Positions 1-7,549 of a stretch of 64,000 bases of DNA are shown here, piece after piece. This DNA is from Rhodoblastus sp963703385. Its GTDB lineage: Bacteria; Pseudomonadota; Alphaproteobacteria; Rhizobiales; Beijerinckiaceae. A program made the translations under genes and the position numbers. The stretch is from assembly GCA_963703385.1 (NCBI GenBank), contig OY969816.1, forward strand, positions 2,232,001 to 2,296,000, given 5' to 3'. The notes below the pieces were generated by a model. It worked only from the letters and a program-made list of their open reading frames with translations. It was not told where the DNA came from and searched no databases. Within the stretch, counting starts at the first letter, position 1; each line of letters opens with the position of its first letter.

Positions 1-501
1 AATCGCCGTCGGCGCCGGCAATTCGCCGCCGCCGATCCGGTCGGCCATCAGAAGAACCAGCGAGGAATTGACCGCGATGCGGTCGAGGTCGCGCGCGGCG
101 CTGTTGCCGGCGAGCGGCAGCCCTTCGGAATCGCTGAGCGCGACAGCGGAGAAATTGCCGACCTCGGCGATCTTGTCGAGCAGCAAAGTGAGGTCGCGCG
201 AGCCGGCGCCGGTTTTCAGGCTCGACAGGTCCAGGGACAGCTTTTCGCGGCTGACCAGAGGCGCCAGCGCCTGCTCGATGGTCGCGCGCAGGCCTTGTTC
301 ATGCTCCTCGACCTTGCGCGAAATTTCGCGATGCGCGAGTTGCAGCGCCTGTTTCTGCTGGATCGTCACGTCGCGCAGGCGCTCGCGCGCGAGGCTGCCG
401 AGCCGGACGCCGATCAGATAGCCCGAGGTCAGCAGCAGGACGGCGGCAGCCAAAGCCACGATAACGGGGAGAAAAGCCACGATAAGCGGGAGAGAAGTCA
501 T
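1..501 (-). CDS. Membrane-anchored roadblock/LC7-like protein (partial, runs off left edge)
   Basis: The minus-strand frame opens with ATG at 501 and stays open to the window edge (167 codons). It begins MTSLPLIVAFLPVIVALAAA, a single hydrophobic N-terminal segment followed by LLLTSGYLIG, so it should be anchored in the inner membrane. A charged helical linker (about residues 35-85, LARERLRDVTIQQKQALQL) follows. The rest (VGNFSAVALSDSEGLPLAG) has the look of a roadblock/LC7 fold, like the soluble paralogue upstream in the operon. The start overlaps the stop of the OmpA-like gene as ATGA (498-501), so translation is probably coupled. The C-terminus lies outside the window, so the family call rests on the N-terminal half and on context. 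Roadblock proteins usually regulate small Ras-like GTPases; no GTPase is visible here. Confidence 0.65.
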   Translation of the reverse strand, partial: MTSLPLIVAFLPVIVALAAAVLLLTSGYLIGVRLGSLARERLRDVTIQQKQALQLAHREISRKVEEHEQGLRATIEQALAPLVSREKLSLDLSSLKTGAGSRDLTLLLDKIAEVGNFSAVALSDSEGLPLAGNSAARDLDRIAVNSSLVLLMADRIGGGELPAPTAI

Positions 502-1388
502 GGTTGACGCGCCGGCGCGCTGTCGTCGCGACAGGCCTCGACGCCCTCGATCTGGAGAATGACCTGGCGATTGCTTTGCATTTCCGTCGTCCAATGCGCC
601 GGCGGACGCGTGCCCGCCGCCCGCGTCGCGATTTGTTCCGCCGGCGCGCCGGCTTTCACCAGCCAGGCGGCGACGGCCTCGGCGCGCTTGTAACTCAACA
701 GGACGTTGAAGGCCTCCGGGCCGGTGGAGTCGGCATGGCCCTCGACAGAAAGTATGGCGCCTTTATGGGCGAGCAGCCAATCCCGCAAAGCCGCCGTTTT
801 TTCGTCCAGTCCCGTCGCCTTCAAACGCGCGCTGTTGAGGTCGAAGGGAATCGAAACGATGGGCAGGCAGACGGCGGGCGGACGCGATTCGGGCGCGGGC
901 GCCGCCGCAGCGGCGGGCGCAGGCGTGGCGGCAGGCGCCGCAGGCGGGGCGGCGGGCGGGGCAGGCGGGGCGGCGGGCGGGGCAGCTGTGGACGGAGCGG
1001 CGGCGGGCGCCGCCGCCGTGGCGGGAGGCGGCGCAGGATTCGCGACGGCATTGGGCGCCTTGACGGACGCGGCTTCGGGGGGCGCCGCGGCCTGAACCGG
1101 CGGGGACGCCGGCGCGGGCGGCGCCGGGACAGGCGTTTCGGGCGCGGGGGCCGGCTTCACCTCAGGCTTGACCTCAGGCGTGGCCGGAGCCGCAGGAGGC
1201 GCCGCGATGTTTTCGGGCGCGGCAGGCGCTGGCGGCAGCGCGCGCCATTCGTTCATGAATTGCGCGCTGGCGACGGTGGCGAGCAGAAAGCCGAGCGCCG
1301 CGAAGGCCACGGCGACCGAAACGGGCGCGTCCTCCCCGGCGAGCCGGAAGAACCGGTCTTCGCTGTTATCGGCGGCGTTCATCGCCAT
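498..1388 (-). CDS. OmpA-family envelope protein with Ala/Pro-rich linker
   Basis: 296 aa. A short cytoplasmic N-terminus precedes one membrane segment at about residues 23-44 (VSVAVAFAALGFLLATVASA). A very long Ala/Pro-rich linker (about 50-170) could span the periplasm. The C-terminal OmpA/MotB-like domain (about 172-285) contains LSVEGHADSTGP and a downstream SYKRAEAVAAWL helix, which match the peptidoglycan-binding core (family knowledge). It is the third gene of a minus-strand operon: 27 nt after the ODP-like gene, and overlapping the next gene by ATGA. A second ATG two codons in (1382) could also serve as start. The architecture suggests a tether between inner membrane and cell wall; its partner is unknown. 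Confidence 0.8.
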   Translation of the reverse strand: MAMNAADNSEDRFFRLAGEDAPVSVAVAFAALGFLLATVASAQFMNEWRALPPAPAAPENIAAPPAAPATPEVKPEVKPAPAPETPVPAPPAPASPPVQAAAPPEAASVKAPNAVANPAPPPATAAAPAAAPSTAAPPAAPPAPPAAPPAAPAATPAPAAAAAPAPESRPPAVCLPIVSIPFDLNSARLKATGLDEKTAALRDWLLAHKGAILSVEGHADSTGPEAFNVLLSYKRAEAVAAWLVKAGAPAEQIATRAAGTRPPAHWTTEMQSNRQVILQIEGVEACRDDSAPARQP

Positions 1389-1415
1389 CTGCGCCGTTCA
1401 CCATCGTGGTCAGGA

Positions 1416-2177
1416 TCAGGCGCTGGGAACGCGAAAAGTCGGGGTGATTAGATCGACCCCGCATTCCAGGTCCGCGCACCAGTCGATGAATCTTTTCACC
1501 ATGTCCTTGCCGCGAAACAAGGCGCCGTGCTGCGGCGCGATGATCTCGATGTCGAGGCCGCGCACCATGTCGGCCCAGGCGCGCATCACCACGCGCGAGC
1601 ACATGTAGCGGCGGTGGAAGCCCTCCATATAGCGCAGATGCGCGTCGAAATCCGTGACCTCGCGATAGTCCATGCCGATCGAGGCGCCGAGATCGCCGCT
1701 GTAGAGAATTTTCGAGGTCGGGTCGTAAAGCTGGAAATTCCCCTCGGAGTGAAGGAAATGCGCCGGCAAGGCCAAGAGCTTGGCGCCGGCGAGGTCGAAA
1801 ATCGTTCCCTCGTCCGGAATGGCTCGGAGACGGTCCGCCACCAGCCGGTCGAGGCCGAAATGGGGGACGAAGCGCACCCACAGGCTCGAAACATGGGCTT
1901 CGGCGTCGGTGGTCATCAGCCAGCCGTTGATCGCCGCGACAATGTCAGGGTCCTGATGCGAAAGGAAAATGTGGCGCAGCTTGGCGCGGCCCAGCACGGC
2001 GAAGGTTTCGGCCAGAACCTTGCCGTAGACCTTGTGGCCGCCCGGATCGAGGATCATCCCGCTGTCGCCATGGACAATGACGTGCTGGTTGCTCTGCACC
2101 GCCAGGCCGCCGCCGTCCATGTCCTCAAGCAGGACGTTGCGGTGCGTTCCGTCATTGAACAATACGATATTTGCCAT
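1416..2177 (-). CDS. ODP-type metallo-beta-lactamase-fold protein (flavodiiron-like di-iron domain)
   Basis: 253 aa starting at ATG 2177, with AGGAG about 7 nt upstream. The fold resembles the N-terminal diiron domain of flavodiiron proteins, without the flavodoxin part. Likely metal ligands are in family order: SHQDPD (H74, D76, D78), HSEGN (H143), YSGDLG (D162) and APQHGA (H217). Stand-alone ODP proteins are known in some bacteria as oxygen- or redox-sensing di-iron proteins coupled to signalling rather than as hydrolases. Neighbours are roadblock and OmpA-like proteins on the same strand, with gaps of 43 and 27 nt, which suggests a sensory or polarity role rather than metabolism (inference). 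A true oxygen reductase would need an electron-donor domain, which is absent. Confidence 0.75.
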   Translation of the reverse strand: MANIVLFNDGTHRNVLLEDMDGGGLAVQSNQHVIVHGDSGMILDPGGHKVYGKVLAETFAVLGRAKLRHIFLSHQDPDIVAAINGWLMTTDAEAHVSSLWVRFVPHFGLDRLVADRLRAIPDEGTIFDLAGAKLLALPAHFLHSEGNFQLYDPTSKILYSGDLGASIGMDYREVTDFDAHLRYMEGFHRRYMCSRVVMRAWADMVRGLDIEIIAPQHGALFRGKDMVKRFIDWCADLECGVDLITPTFRVPSA

Positions 2178-2220
2178 CACCAACTCCTGAAGACTGGCGC
2201 TTCGAGGCCGTCGCGGACTC

Positions 2221-2943
2221 TCAAAGGACTTTCTTCAGGCTGCGGATCGCCTCGTGCATGTCAAAGAAAATCAGTCCGAGCTTGGCGGTCTCGTTGGCGA
2301 GCGCCAGGAGCAGCGCGCCGCGCCCGGCGTCAATCATCACGGCATAGCCGCGATCGCCGCGAATGATGACCTCCTTGACTTCGCCGCGCGCCAGTTCGAC
2401 CGCGGCGCGCGTGCCAAGGTTGAGCAAAGTGGCGGTCATGCCGGCCACGCGCGTCTCCTCGAGGTCGGGCGTCAGGGCGCTGGCGATCATCAGGCCGTCT
2501 TCGGAGATCAGCGCGCTGGCCTCCAGACCGGGCGAGTCGCTTTGCAGCTTGCGCAAGATCTTGTTCAACTCATCAAGCCTGGACATGGAACTCTCCTCGA
2601 CGCCACGCGAACGATCTTCATCCTGATTTCGGTCAGTCGGCCTTGCGTCGGTCAGGCGGCGGGACGCGGCGCGGGTCAAATCTTTCGGAGCAAGCTCTTC
2701 CGGGGCGCGTTCGGGACGCGCCGGCGGAAATTTGCGCAGGGCTTCGCCTTCGACCCGGGCGACCGCGGTGTCGAATTCGCCATGTTCCCGGTTGAGAAGC
2801 GCGTTCGACGCGTTGGGTCCGGCGCCGACGAGCGCCTTCACCATCGCCCGCCGCGCGGAACGATAGATCGTCTGTCGCGCGTGCGGATCCGACGATCGCG
2901 AAGCGTCGACGGCGCGCGTAAGCACAGGGTAATAATCCGTCAT
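2221..2943 (-). CDS. Roadblock/LC7 protein with N-terminal extension domain (possible fusion or internal start)
   Basis: 240 aa read from ATG 2943. The first ~75 residues (MTDYYPVLTRAVDA...) resemble a short helical module common at the N-terminus of alphaproteobacterial proteins. A charged, low-complexity stretch follows. The last ~121 residues (from MSRLDELNKIL) are a canonical roadblock/LC7 domain of MglB-like length with ALISEDGLMIASAL and RGDRGYAVMIDAG. An internal ATG at 2586 is preceded by GGAGAG at good spacing, so the roadblock domain could also be made alone. No stop separates the parts. It is the first gene of the four-gene minus-strand operon ending at the left edge. The roadblock assignment is firm; whether the extension is fused in vivo is not. 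Confidence 0.75.
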   Translation of the reverse strand: MTDYYPVLTRAVDASRSSDPHARQTIYRSARRAMVKALVGAGPNASNALLNREHGEFDTAVARVEGEALRKFPPARPERAPEELAPKDLTRAASRRLTDARPTDRNQDEDRSRGVEESSMSRLDELNKILRKLQSDSPGLEASALISEDGLMIASALTPDLEETRVAGMTATLLNLGTRAAVELARGEVKEVIIRGDRGYAVMIDAGRGALLLALANETAKLGLIFFDMHEAIRSLKKVL

Positions 2944-3154
2944 CCCGGAATTCCGAGCGGCGAGGCCGAGGGTGTTGGAAAAGTTAAGGTTGATTAAGGT
3001 TATCGCGTTTTTCGTCGATATCAAATTGATTTACCTCAAACGACGGCGCCGGCGCGCGCTGATTCTTTCTTAAGGTTAACCGACGCCCGCGCCAACGGCT
3101 TGACTTTCGGCCCCGGCCCGACGCAAGGAAGGCCTGTCGCGACAGGAGGGGATC

Positions 3155-3283
3155 GTGAAGACTTGTTTTCGGCTTGGCGCCATTCTCGCGCTCTGCGCCC
3201 TCGTGGCCGGCTGCGATCCCTGCGGCGGCCCGATCAAATTCAACAAATTCCCTGGCGCGTGCTCCTACGACCAGACGAAGTGA
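3155..3283 (+). CDS. Tiny putative lipoprotein
   Basis: 42 aa from GTG 3155, preceded by a strong ribosome-binding site (AGGAGGGG, 3143-3150). The sequence has a positively charged start (MKTCFRLG), a hydrophobic core and a clear lipobox LVAGC (Cys20), so the mature peptide would be about 23 residues attached to lipid at Cys20. The mature part has further cysteines (DPCGGP, GACSYD). It ends 22 nt before the prephenate dehydrogenase-like gene. Short lipoproteins of this kind are frequent in Alphaproteobacteria and mostly uncharacterised. Supported by RBS and lipobox only; no function assigned. Confidence 0.6.
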   Translation: MKTCFRLGAILALCALVAGCDPCGGPIKFNKFPGACSYDQTK

Positions 3284-3305
3284 GGCCGCTGGGCGGGAAT
3301 TTTAA

Positions 3306-4116
3306 GTGAGCGATCGCCCGACACGGCGGCCCGGATCGAAGCCGCGCATAAAAATCGGCCTGATCGGCTATGGCGCCTTCGGCCGGCTGGCGGCGTCGCA
3401 TCTGGCGCCTTTGTTCCCGGTTTTCGCTTATGACCCGGCCTGCGCCGCCGACAGGAGCGCCGAATCCGCGCGGCGGACGGCGGTCCGGGGCGTGAGCTTG
3501 AGCGACGCAGCGACGGCCGGGGCTTGCGATCTCGTCATCCTCGCCATGCCGGTGCCGCAGTTGAGCGCGGCCATCGCCGCCATCCGCCCGCATCTGCGCC
3601 CCGGCGCGACGGTGCTCGACGTCTGTTCGGTCAAGACGCTGCCGGCCCGGATCATGCTGGCCGAACTGCCCGATCATGTCGACATTATCGGAACCCATCC
3701 GATGTTCGGCCCGCAAAGCGCGCGCGGCGGGATCAAGGGCCTGAAGATCGCGATCTGCCCGATCCGCGGTTTTGGCGCCCGCCCGCTCGCGGCCTTTTTG
3801 CGCAAGACCTTCGGCCTGAATGCGATTCTCTGCGACTCCCGAGGAGCACGACCGCGACGCGGCCATGGTGCAGGGCCTCACCCATCTCATCGCCAAGGTT
3901 CTGGTCGAGATGGAGCCCCTGCCCCGCAACATGACCACCGCCAGCTTCGACCTGCTGCTGCGCGCGGTGGACATGGTCCGCCACGACGCGCCCGAGGTTT
4001 TTTACGCCATCGAGCGGATGAATCCTTTCGCCCCGGACGTGCGCCGACGGTTTTTTGCCCTGGCCGCAGAGCTGGCGGAGGAGCTGGAGCGGAATGGCGG
4101 TCCGACGACAATGTGA
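3306..4116 (+). pseudogene. Prephenate/arogenate dehydrogenase-like gene with a frameshift
   Basis: The first part (3306 to about 3836) encodes an N-terminal Rossmann domain: IGLIGYGAFGRLAA (GxGxxG, NAD(P)-binding), ACDLVILAMPV and a GTHPMFGPQSA motif typical of prephenate dehydrogenases (TyrA family, tyrosine biosynthesis). Near 3836 the family-like reading moves to the +1 frame, where TPEEHDRDAAMVQGLTH and a helical C-terminal domain continue to a stop at 4114-4116. Together the two parts have the size and motif order of a ~270 aa TyrA-like enzyme. Either the gene has a single-base indel and is inactive, or the assembly has an error here. GC-rich codon use continues on both sides, which favours a recent or artefactual frameshift. 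Confidence 0.75.
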
Positions 4117-4552
4117 AAATACCGCTGGATAAGGACGCCGATCGCCTCCAACCGCCCTCCCGATCCCGAGAAGCAAATTTGCAATCATCCGCTTGAGAAT
4201 TCCAGCGATACGAACTCGCCAATTTCTTAATGCCACTGAACAGGCGTGGTACGAATTGACATTTTTTGGCTTGGAGTCTCCGCTGACCGCACGAATCGCC
4301 CGCATCCCGGCTTTTCGAATTGGGGATTTCGAATCATGTCCCCTAAATCTCCCGAAATCTCAGATTCCCACCGAGGCTCATGCTGCCGAGGACCACCATT
4401 TGCGGCTGAATTGGCTTTTCGAAACGCTGGGAATTTTCTGGCTGCCATCCACATCGCGGCGACCGCTTTAGCGTTTGATGGGTTTGTGTCGAACATCGAT
4501 CTATAATTCAAAGCGCAGTCGTTCCTGCCATCCGGACGAAACGAGACATTCA
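4117..4552. other. Gene-free stretch at the left margin of an AT-richer island
   Basis: About 430 bp between the tyrA-like gene and the first island gene. No open frame here looks coding on either strand. Base composition changes visibly from GC-rich to AT-richer after about 4190. A perfect -10 hexamer TATAAT lies at 4502-4507, about 45 nt before the ATG at 4553, but no well-spaced -35 is visible. Confidence 0.5.
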
Positions 4553-4750
4553 ATGGACCATGAAATCATGAGAGTCGAAGGAGAGCCTGACCCCAAACCT
4601 TTTAAGGTTGATCGCGTCACACGCGAAGGGCAGTTTGTTGCACGTGTTGCCGAATATGCGACCGAGGACGAGGCTCTAAAACATCCTCGTCGTCATGATT
4701 GGCACTACTCCATCCACTCCAGACGGGGGAAAACATGGCCGAAGAATTGA
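4553..4750 (+). CDS. Small hypothetical protein
   Basis: 65 aa starting MDHEIMRVEGEPDPKPFKVD. It is soluble and charged, with a predicted alpha/beta pattern (RVTREGQFVARVAEYATEDEALKH). It is not recognised. It is the first of a run of tightly spaced plus-strand island genes: the next small frame begins inside its last codons (ATG 4735). A longer frame from 4475 is possible, but the ATG at 4553 sits better behind the TATAAT at 4502. Codon use is less GC-biased than in flanking chromosomal genes. Confidence 0.5.
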   Translation: MDHEIMRVEGEPDPKPFKVDRVTREGQFVARVAEYATEDEALKHPRRHDWHYSIHSRRGKTWPKN

Positions 4751-4879
4751 TTGCTTCTCTTGTCAGCATGAAAAATCTTGCTGGTAAGAATCTGACGCTT
4801 TCAAACCTCTGAGAAGGCCGAACTGCGCTCAAATCATGAAATTTTGAGCGGACAAATTCAGCAGAAGGGAGGTGAATGA
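4735..4879 (+). pseudogene. Small island gene, apparently frameshifted
   Basis: From ATG 4735 (GGGGGAAAAC upstream) the frame encodes MAEELIASLVSMKNLAGKN and stops at 4810-4812. In the +1 frame the same stretch continues with TSEKAELRSNHEILSGQIQQ and ends at a TGA (4877-4879) that overlaps the next gene's ATGATG start. The continuation looks protein-like and the stop is placed as in a coupled operon, so a ~47-residue original product with a one-base shift near 4800 is plausible. The alternative is that only the 25-residue peptide is made, or neither. Confidence 0.35.
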
Positions 4880-5703
4880 TGAGCGCGCAAGAATTGGAAA
4901 AAATGACATACAAAGAACTGGATGAACTTTCCCGGCAGCTTGCTCGCGACTATAAACCGCAGTTTAAATTACCATTTAAGGAATTGTTCCAAACAACACT
5001 CAGCCCCGAGCAAAAAGCGAACGAAGCTTTGGGTGAAAGGCTCCGTGCGGTCATGGATGAAATGACGCGCCGCCACGATACCGAAGAAGCCAAAATATTT
5101 TTCGCCGAACGCGACGCGGGCTACGAGGCGGCCAAGGCTGTGCATGAGCGCCGCTACGCCACCGACTCTGCCTATAAGGCTCATGTCGATGACATTTGGC
5201 AGGACTGGGCGCGAAGCGAAGCACGCTACGAGGCATGCGAGACTTCCTTCAAAGAGGTCGTCCAGCGTCAGGGCGCGGTCCACGGAGAGCACCGGAAGCG
5301 TCTGTTTTCCTTGCAGCAGGAATACGAGGCTCGGCTGCTTGACTTGGTCCGTGAAACCCAAGCGCGCCTGAACAACGCGGAGCGTACTTACGAAAAACGG
5401 ATAGAAACACTGAAGCATGAAGCAACGAAACGTGTTCCTTCCCTGAAATTGGAATACCGAGAACGCATCCGTACAATACAATTACAGTATAAAGCGCCAT
5501 TGGCGTCATTGTCGCGCGAATGGCAACACGCCATGGACGCGAAAACCGAAGCGTTGCATGCGGCTTGGAATGCGCAATCCACTTACATGAAGGCAATTGG
5601 GGACAATGGCGGCACTTTTACCCCACAAACAACTAAACCGCAATCATCGCAACAAAAAAAAATAATGGCGCATTCAAATGAAAAAAGAAGTGCTGGTTAT
5701 TGA
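4879..5703 (+). CDS. Coiled-coil hypothetical protein
   Basis: About 274 aa (MSAQELEKMTYKELDELSRQ...). Two adjacent ATGs occur at 4876 and 4879; GGAGG at 4868-4872 is spaced better for 4879. Residues ~50-235 are almost continuously helical and rich in Glu, Arg, Lys and Ala, with heptad-like spacing (YEARLLDLVRETQARLNNAE), indicating a long coiled coil. There is no signal peptide, membrane segment or catalytic motif. The C-terminal ~40 residues are polar and low-complexity. It overlaps the following membrane-protein gene by 26 bp, so the two are probably expressed together. Not recognised; a structural or scaffold role in the island is only a guess. Confidence 0.6.
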   Translation: MSAQELEKMTYKELDELSRQLARDYKPQFKLPFKELFQTTLSPEQKANEALGERLRAVMDEMTRRHDTEEAKIFFAERDAGYEAAKAVHERRYATDSAYKAHVDDIWQDWARSEARYEACETSFKEVVQRQGAVHGEHRKRLFSLQQEYEARLLDLVRETQARLNNAERTYEKRIETLKHEATKRVPSLKLEYRERIRTIQLQYKAPLASLSREWQHAMDAKTEALHAAWNAQSTYMKAIGDNGGTFTPQTTKPQSSQQKKIMAHSNEKRSAGY

Positions 5704-5986
5704 AATAGTAGGACTCATCGCCGTGGCGTATGTGGTGCCGAAGCCATATACGATGTTGGGCGTCATCGCCTTTTTTATGATCGTTATGCTTCCACTATGG
5801 ATCAACGAATACAAAGAAGAACAGGCGATCAGGAAGAGAAATGCTGACGAAGAGGAGGCAAAGGAAGTGGCTACGGAATTATTCGACTGGGAGGAATGGG
5901 ACGCTTGCGTCGAGAGCGCAGCTGATGAACTGCGCGCCGTGCAGTTTGAAGAAAACCGTGCGCGGAAAGACGACCGGAAGACCTGA
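5678..5986 (+). CDS. Small two-helix membrane protein
   Basis: 102 aa. Residues ~5-22 (VLVIEIVGLIAVAYVV) and ~26-42 (MLGVIAFFMIVMLPLWI) form two membrane segments. A long acidic and basic cytoplasmic tail follows (EYKEEQAIRKRNADEEEAKE... to ...ARKDDRKT). It starts inside the last 26 bp of the coiled-coil gene in a different frame, which suggests translational coupling and perhaps a membrane anchor for that protein (inference). Not recognised. Confidence 0.55.
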   Translation: MKKEVLVIEIVGLIAVAYVVPKPYTMLGVIAFFMIVMLPLWINEYKEEQAIRKRNADEEEAKEVATELFDWEEWDACVESAADELRAVQFEENRARKDDRKT

Positions 5987-6032
5987 TTAATTACGGCACC
6001 AATCGAAGTTTGCTGACCAACAGGGGGCTGAT

Positions 6033-6161
6033 ATGATGCATGCAAACTTAATTTTAATCGGTATTCCAGCCTTGGTTGGACGCCTGTGTTTTGTTCCCGT
6101 CGTTCAGGGCGCAACTTTATTGAAATGCGCTGGCGGATATTTAACGATAAGGAAAAATTGA
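6033..6161 (+). CDS. Very small hydrophobic protein
   Basis: 42 aa from ATG 6033 (a second ATG follows directly), with GGGGG 5-9 nt upstream. The sequence MMHANLILIGIPALVGRLCF is largely hydrophobic over the first ~30 residues and ends GGYLTIRKN. It could be a single-pass membrane peptide. Supported only by its RBS and its position in the gene run. Confidence 0.35.
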   Translation: MMHANLILIGIPALVGRLCFVPVVQGATLLKCAGGYLTIRKN

Positions 6162-6200
6162 AATAGTTATAAGCAATACATCGTTAAGGTCACATACTTT

Positions 6201-6473
6201 GTGTATGCTGACAAGCTTATTTTGATGACGAGGTCAGGAGAATTAAACGCCAAGGGCGATTTGTATATTAAAAAAGGCGATGACGGGACCACATTTTCGG
6301 ATGGAGAAAAGATACTGGAAGCGACGTTAATAACGCGTGACGCAATCAATCAATTTATTATCAATAAAGAATTGAAGACAGCCAAGTGGTCCGCCATCGG
6401 GAGGCCGGGAACGGAAGCGGACGGAACTCAGTGGACGACGACATTTCAGTGCGTTCTTCAGGGTGTGCAATGA
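6201..6473 (+). CDS. Hypothetical protein
   Basis: 90 aa starting MYADKLILMTRSGELNAKGD. It alternates short beta-like stretches with charged turns and has no membrane segment. It lies 39 nt after the small hydrophobic frame. There is no strong RBS before ATG 6201. Not recognised; AT-richer codon use matches the island. Confidence 0.45.
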   Translation: MYADKLILMTRSGELNAKGDLYIKKGDDGTTFSDGEKILEATLITRDAINQFIINKELKTAKWSAIGRPGTEADGTQWTTTFQCVLQGVQ

Positions 6474-6552
6474 AAATCGTGCTTAAAGTCAATCTTAGAT
6501 TCGTGCATTTCCGTGCCACAGAATTAGGGCTGTTTCTAGAAACGAGCATCCT

Positions 6553-7050
6553 GTGATCCCGAGCCAATCATCCGACGAGGAAGCTACCGCGTATCACGAG
6601 GCGGGCCATGCCGTTGTTGGGGCAGTTCTCGATAGACCGCCAATCTCCGTTACCATCATCCCGGACAGCGGCGCTGCCGGTAAAAATGAGTTTTCGGTAG
6701 ATTTCCGACCCGAGTTCAAAACTCACCTTGACGCCTCACCTGAAAAGATCGCCTACATCGAAGCCCGCATTTTGACAAAGCTTGCCGGGACAATCGCGCA
6801 CGACTTGCGCTTTTCTGGGCGTCCTCACGATGCGGGTGACGCCTACGACCAACAATGTGCTCGCTCGATTATCGAGGACAATGCTGGATGGGCCGACAGT
6901 GACCGCGACGCGTATCTCCGGCAGCTTGAAGACGCCGCGCGCCGTCTACTTCAAATACACTGGTTGTGGGTCGAAGCTGTTGCTCGTGCGCTCATCGAGC
7001 GTAAGACCATTTCCACGGCAGAAATTATGGAACTGCGGCCCGGTGAATGA
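6553..7050 (+). CDS. Stand-alone M41-like (FtsH-type) zinc peptidase domain protein
   Basis: 165 aa from GTG 6553. Near the N-terminus it has YHEAGHAVVGAVL (HEAGH at residues 15-19), the zinc-binding signature of M41 peptidases. It lacks the AAA ATPase module and membrane anchor of real FtsH. A possible third ligand lies in GRPHDAGDAYDQQ (about 95-105). The remainder is helical, as in the M41 domain. Small M41-like proteins occur in accessory regions, and their substrates are unknown. It is the last plus-strand gene of the island; the TA pair converges on it, with an 82-nt gap. Confidence 0.7.
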   Translation: MIPSQSSDEEATAYHEAGHAVVGAVLDRPPISVTIIPDSGAAGKNEFSVDFRPEFKTHLDASPEKIAYIEARILTKLAGTIAHDLRFSGRPHDAGDAYDQQCARSIIEDNAGWADSDRDAYLRQLEDAARRLLQIHWLWVEAVARALIERKTISTAEIMELRPGE

Positions 7051-7132
7051 TTTCTTGCAGAAATCGAGATTTTTCCATCGAGAGCCAGCCAAAGCGCCTT
7101 GGCCGCCTCGAAATCGATCCCGTGCTTGGGCT

Positions 7133-7549
7133 TCAGGCCCGCGCCAGATTTTTTTCTTGGCCAGTCGTTTGTTTTTTGCCGACCCTCTTGGCCCTGCCTG
7201 TAGGCGATCGATTGGCCGTTAACGCATGCGGCTGTTCGGATAGCGCGGCAAAGCCTTGCAACTTGATCGCAGGTCGATTTTCGAACCGCGCGGTCAGCTC
7301 CAGGGTTCCGCCCATGGCTTCGATGTAACTGCTCAATGTCGAAAGAAGGAGGTCGGCGCGCATTTCCATCTGAGACACATTCGCCTGTTTGACGTTGAGC
7401 GCGCGCGCGATTTGCTCCTGGGTGAAGTTGAGAGCCTTCCGCACGTCGCGAAGGGTCAATTCCTCGGCAATGAGTTCGTCGGTCCGTTTGGCGATCGCCT
7501 CGCGCCTCTCCGGCGGAAGCCTGCCTAGCATTTCCCGCAAGGTCGTCAT
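7133..7549 (-). CDS. higA: XRE-family antitoxin (HigA type)
   Basis: 138 aa. A helix-turn-helix of the XRE/HigA kind occupies about residues 30-90 (LTLRDVRKALNFTQEQIARALNVKQANVSQMEMRADLL split across it: TQEQIARALNVKQANVSQME). The N-terminal ~25 residues (LREMLGRLPPERREAI) fit antitoxins of this class. The start overlaps the toxin stop as ATGA (7546-7549), giving the toxin-first order typical of higBA. It should neutralise the toxin and repress the operon by binding the palindrome at 7932-7949. The last ~35 residues are basic and disordered-looking. Confidence 0.8.
   Translation of the reverse strand: MTTLREMLGRLPPERREAIAKRTDELIAEELTLRDVRKALNFTQEQIARALNVKQANVSQMEMRADLLLSTLSSYIEAMGGTLELTARFENRPAIKLQGFAALSEQPHALTANRSPTGRAKRVGKKQTTGQEKNLARA

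Noticed and set aside
504..1451. Long plus-strand open frame rich in Arg and Gly opposite the OmpA-like gene
   Set aside because: It is the mirror of the Ala/Pro-rich linker; low-complexity composition and no RBS. The minus-strand gene explains the region.
4227..4506. Several overlapping open frames on both strands at the island's left border
   Set aside because: None has an RBS, and the predicted proteins lack plausible structure; treated as non-coding.
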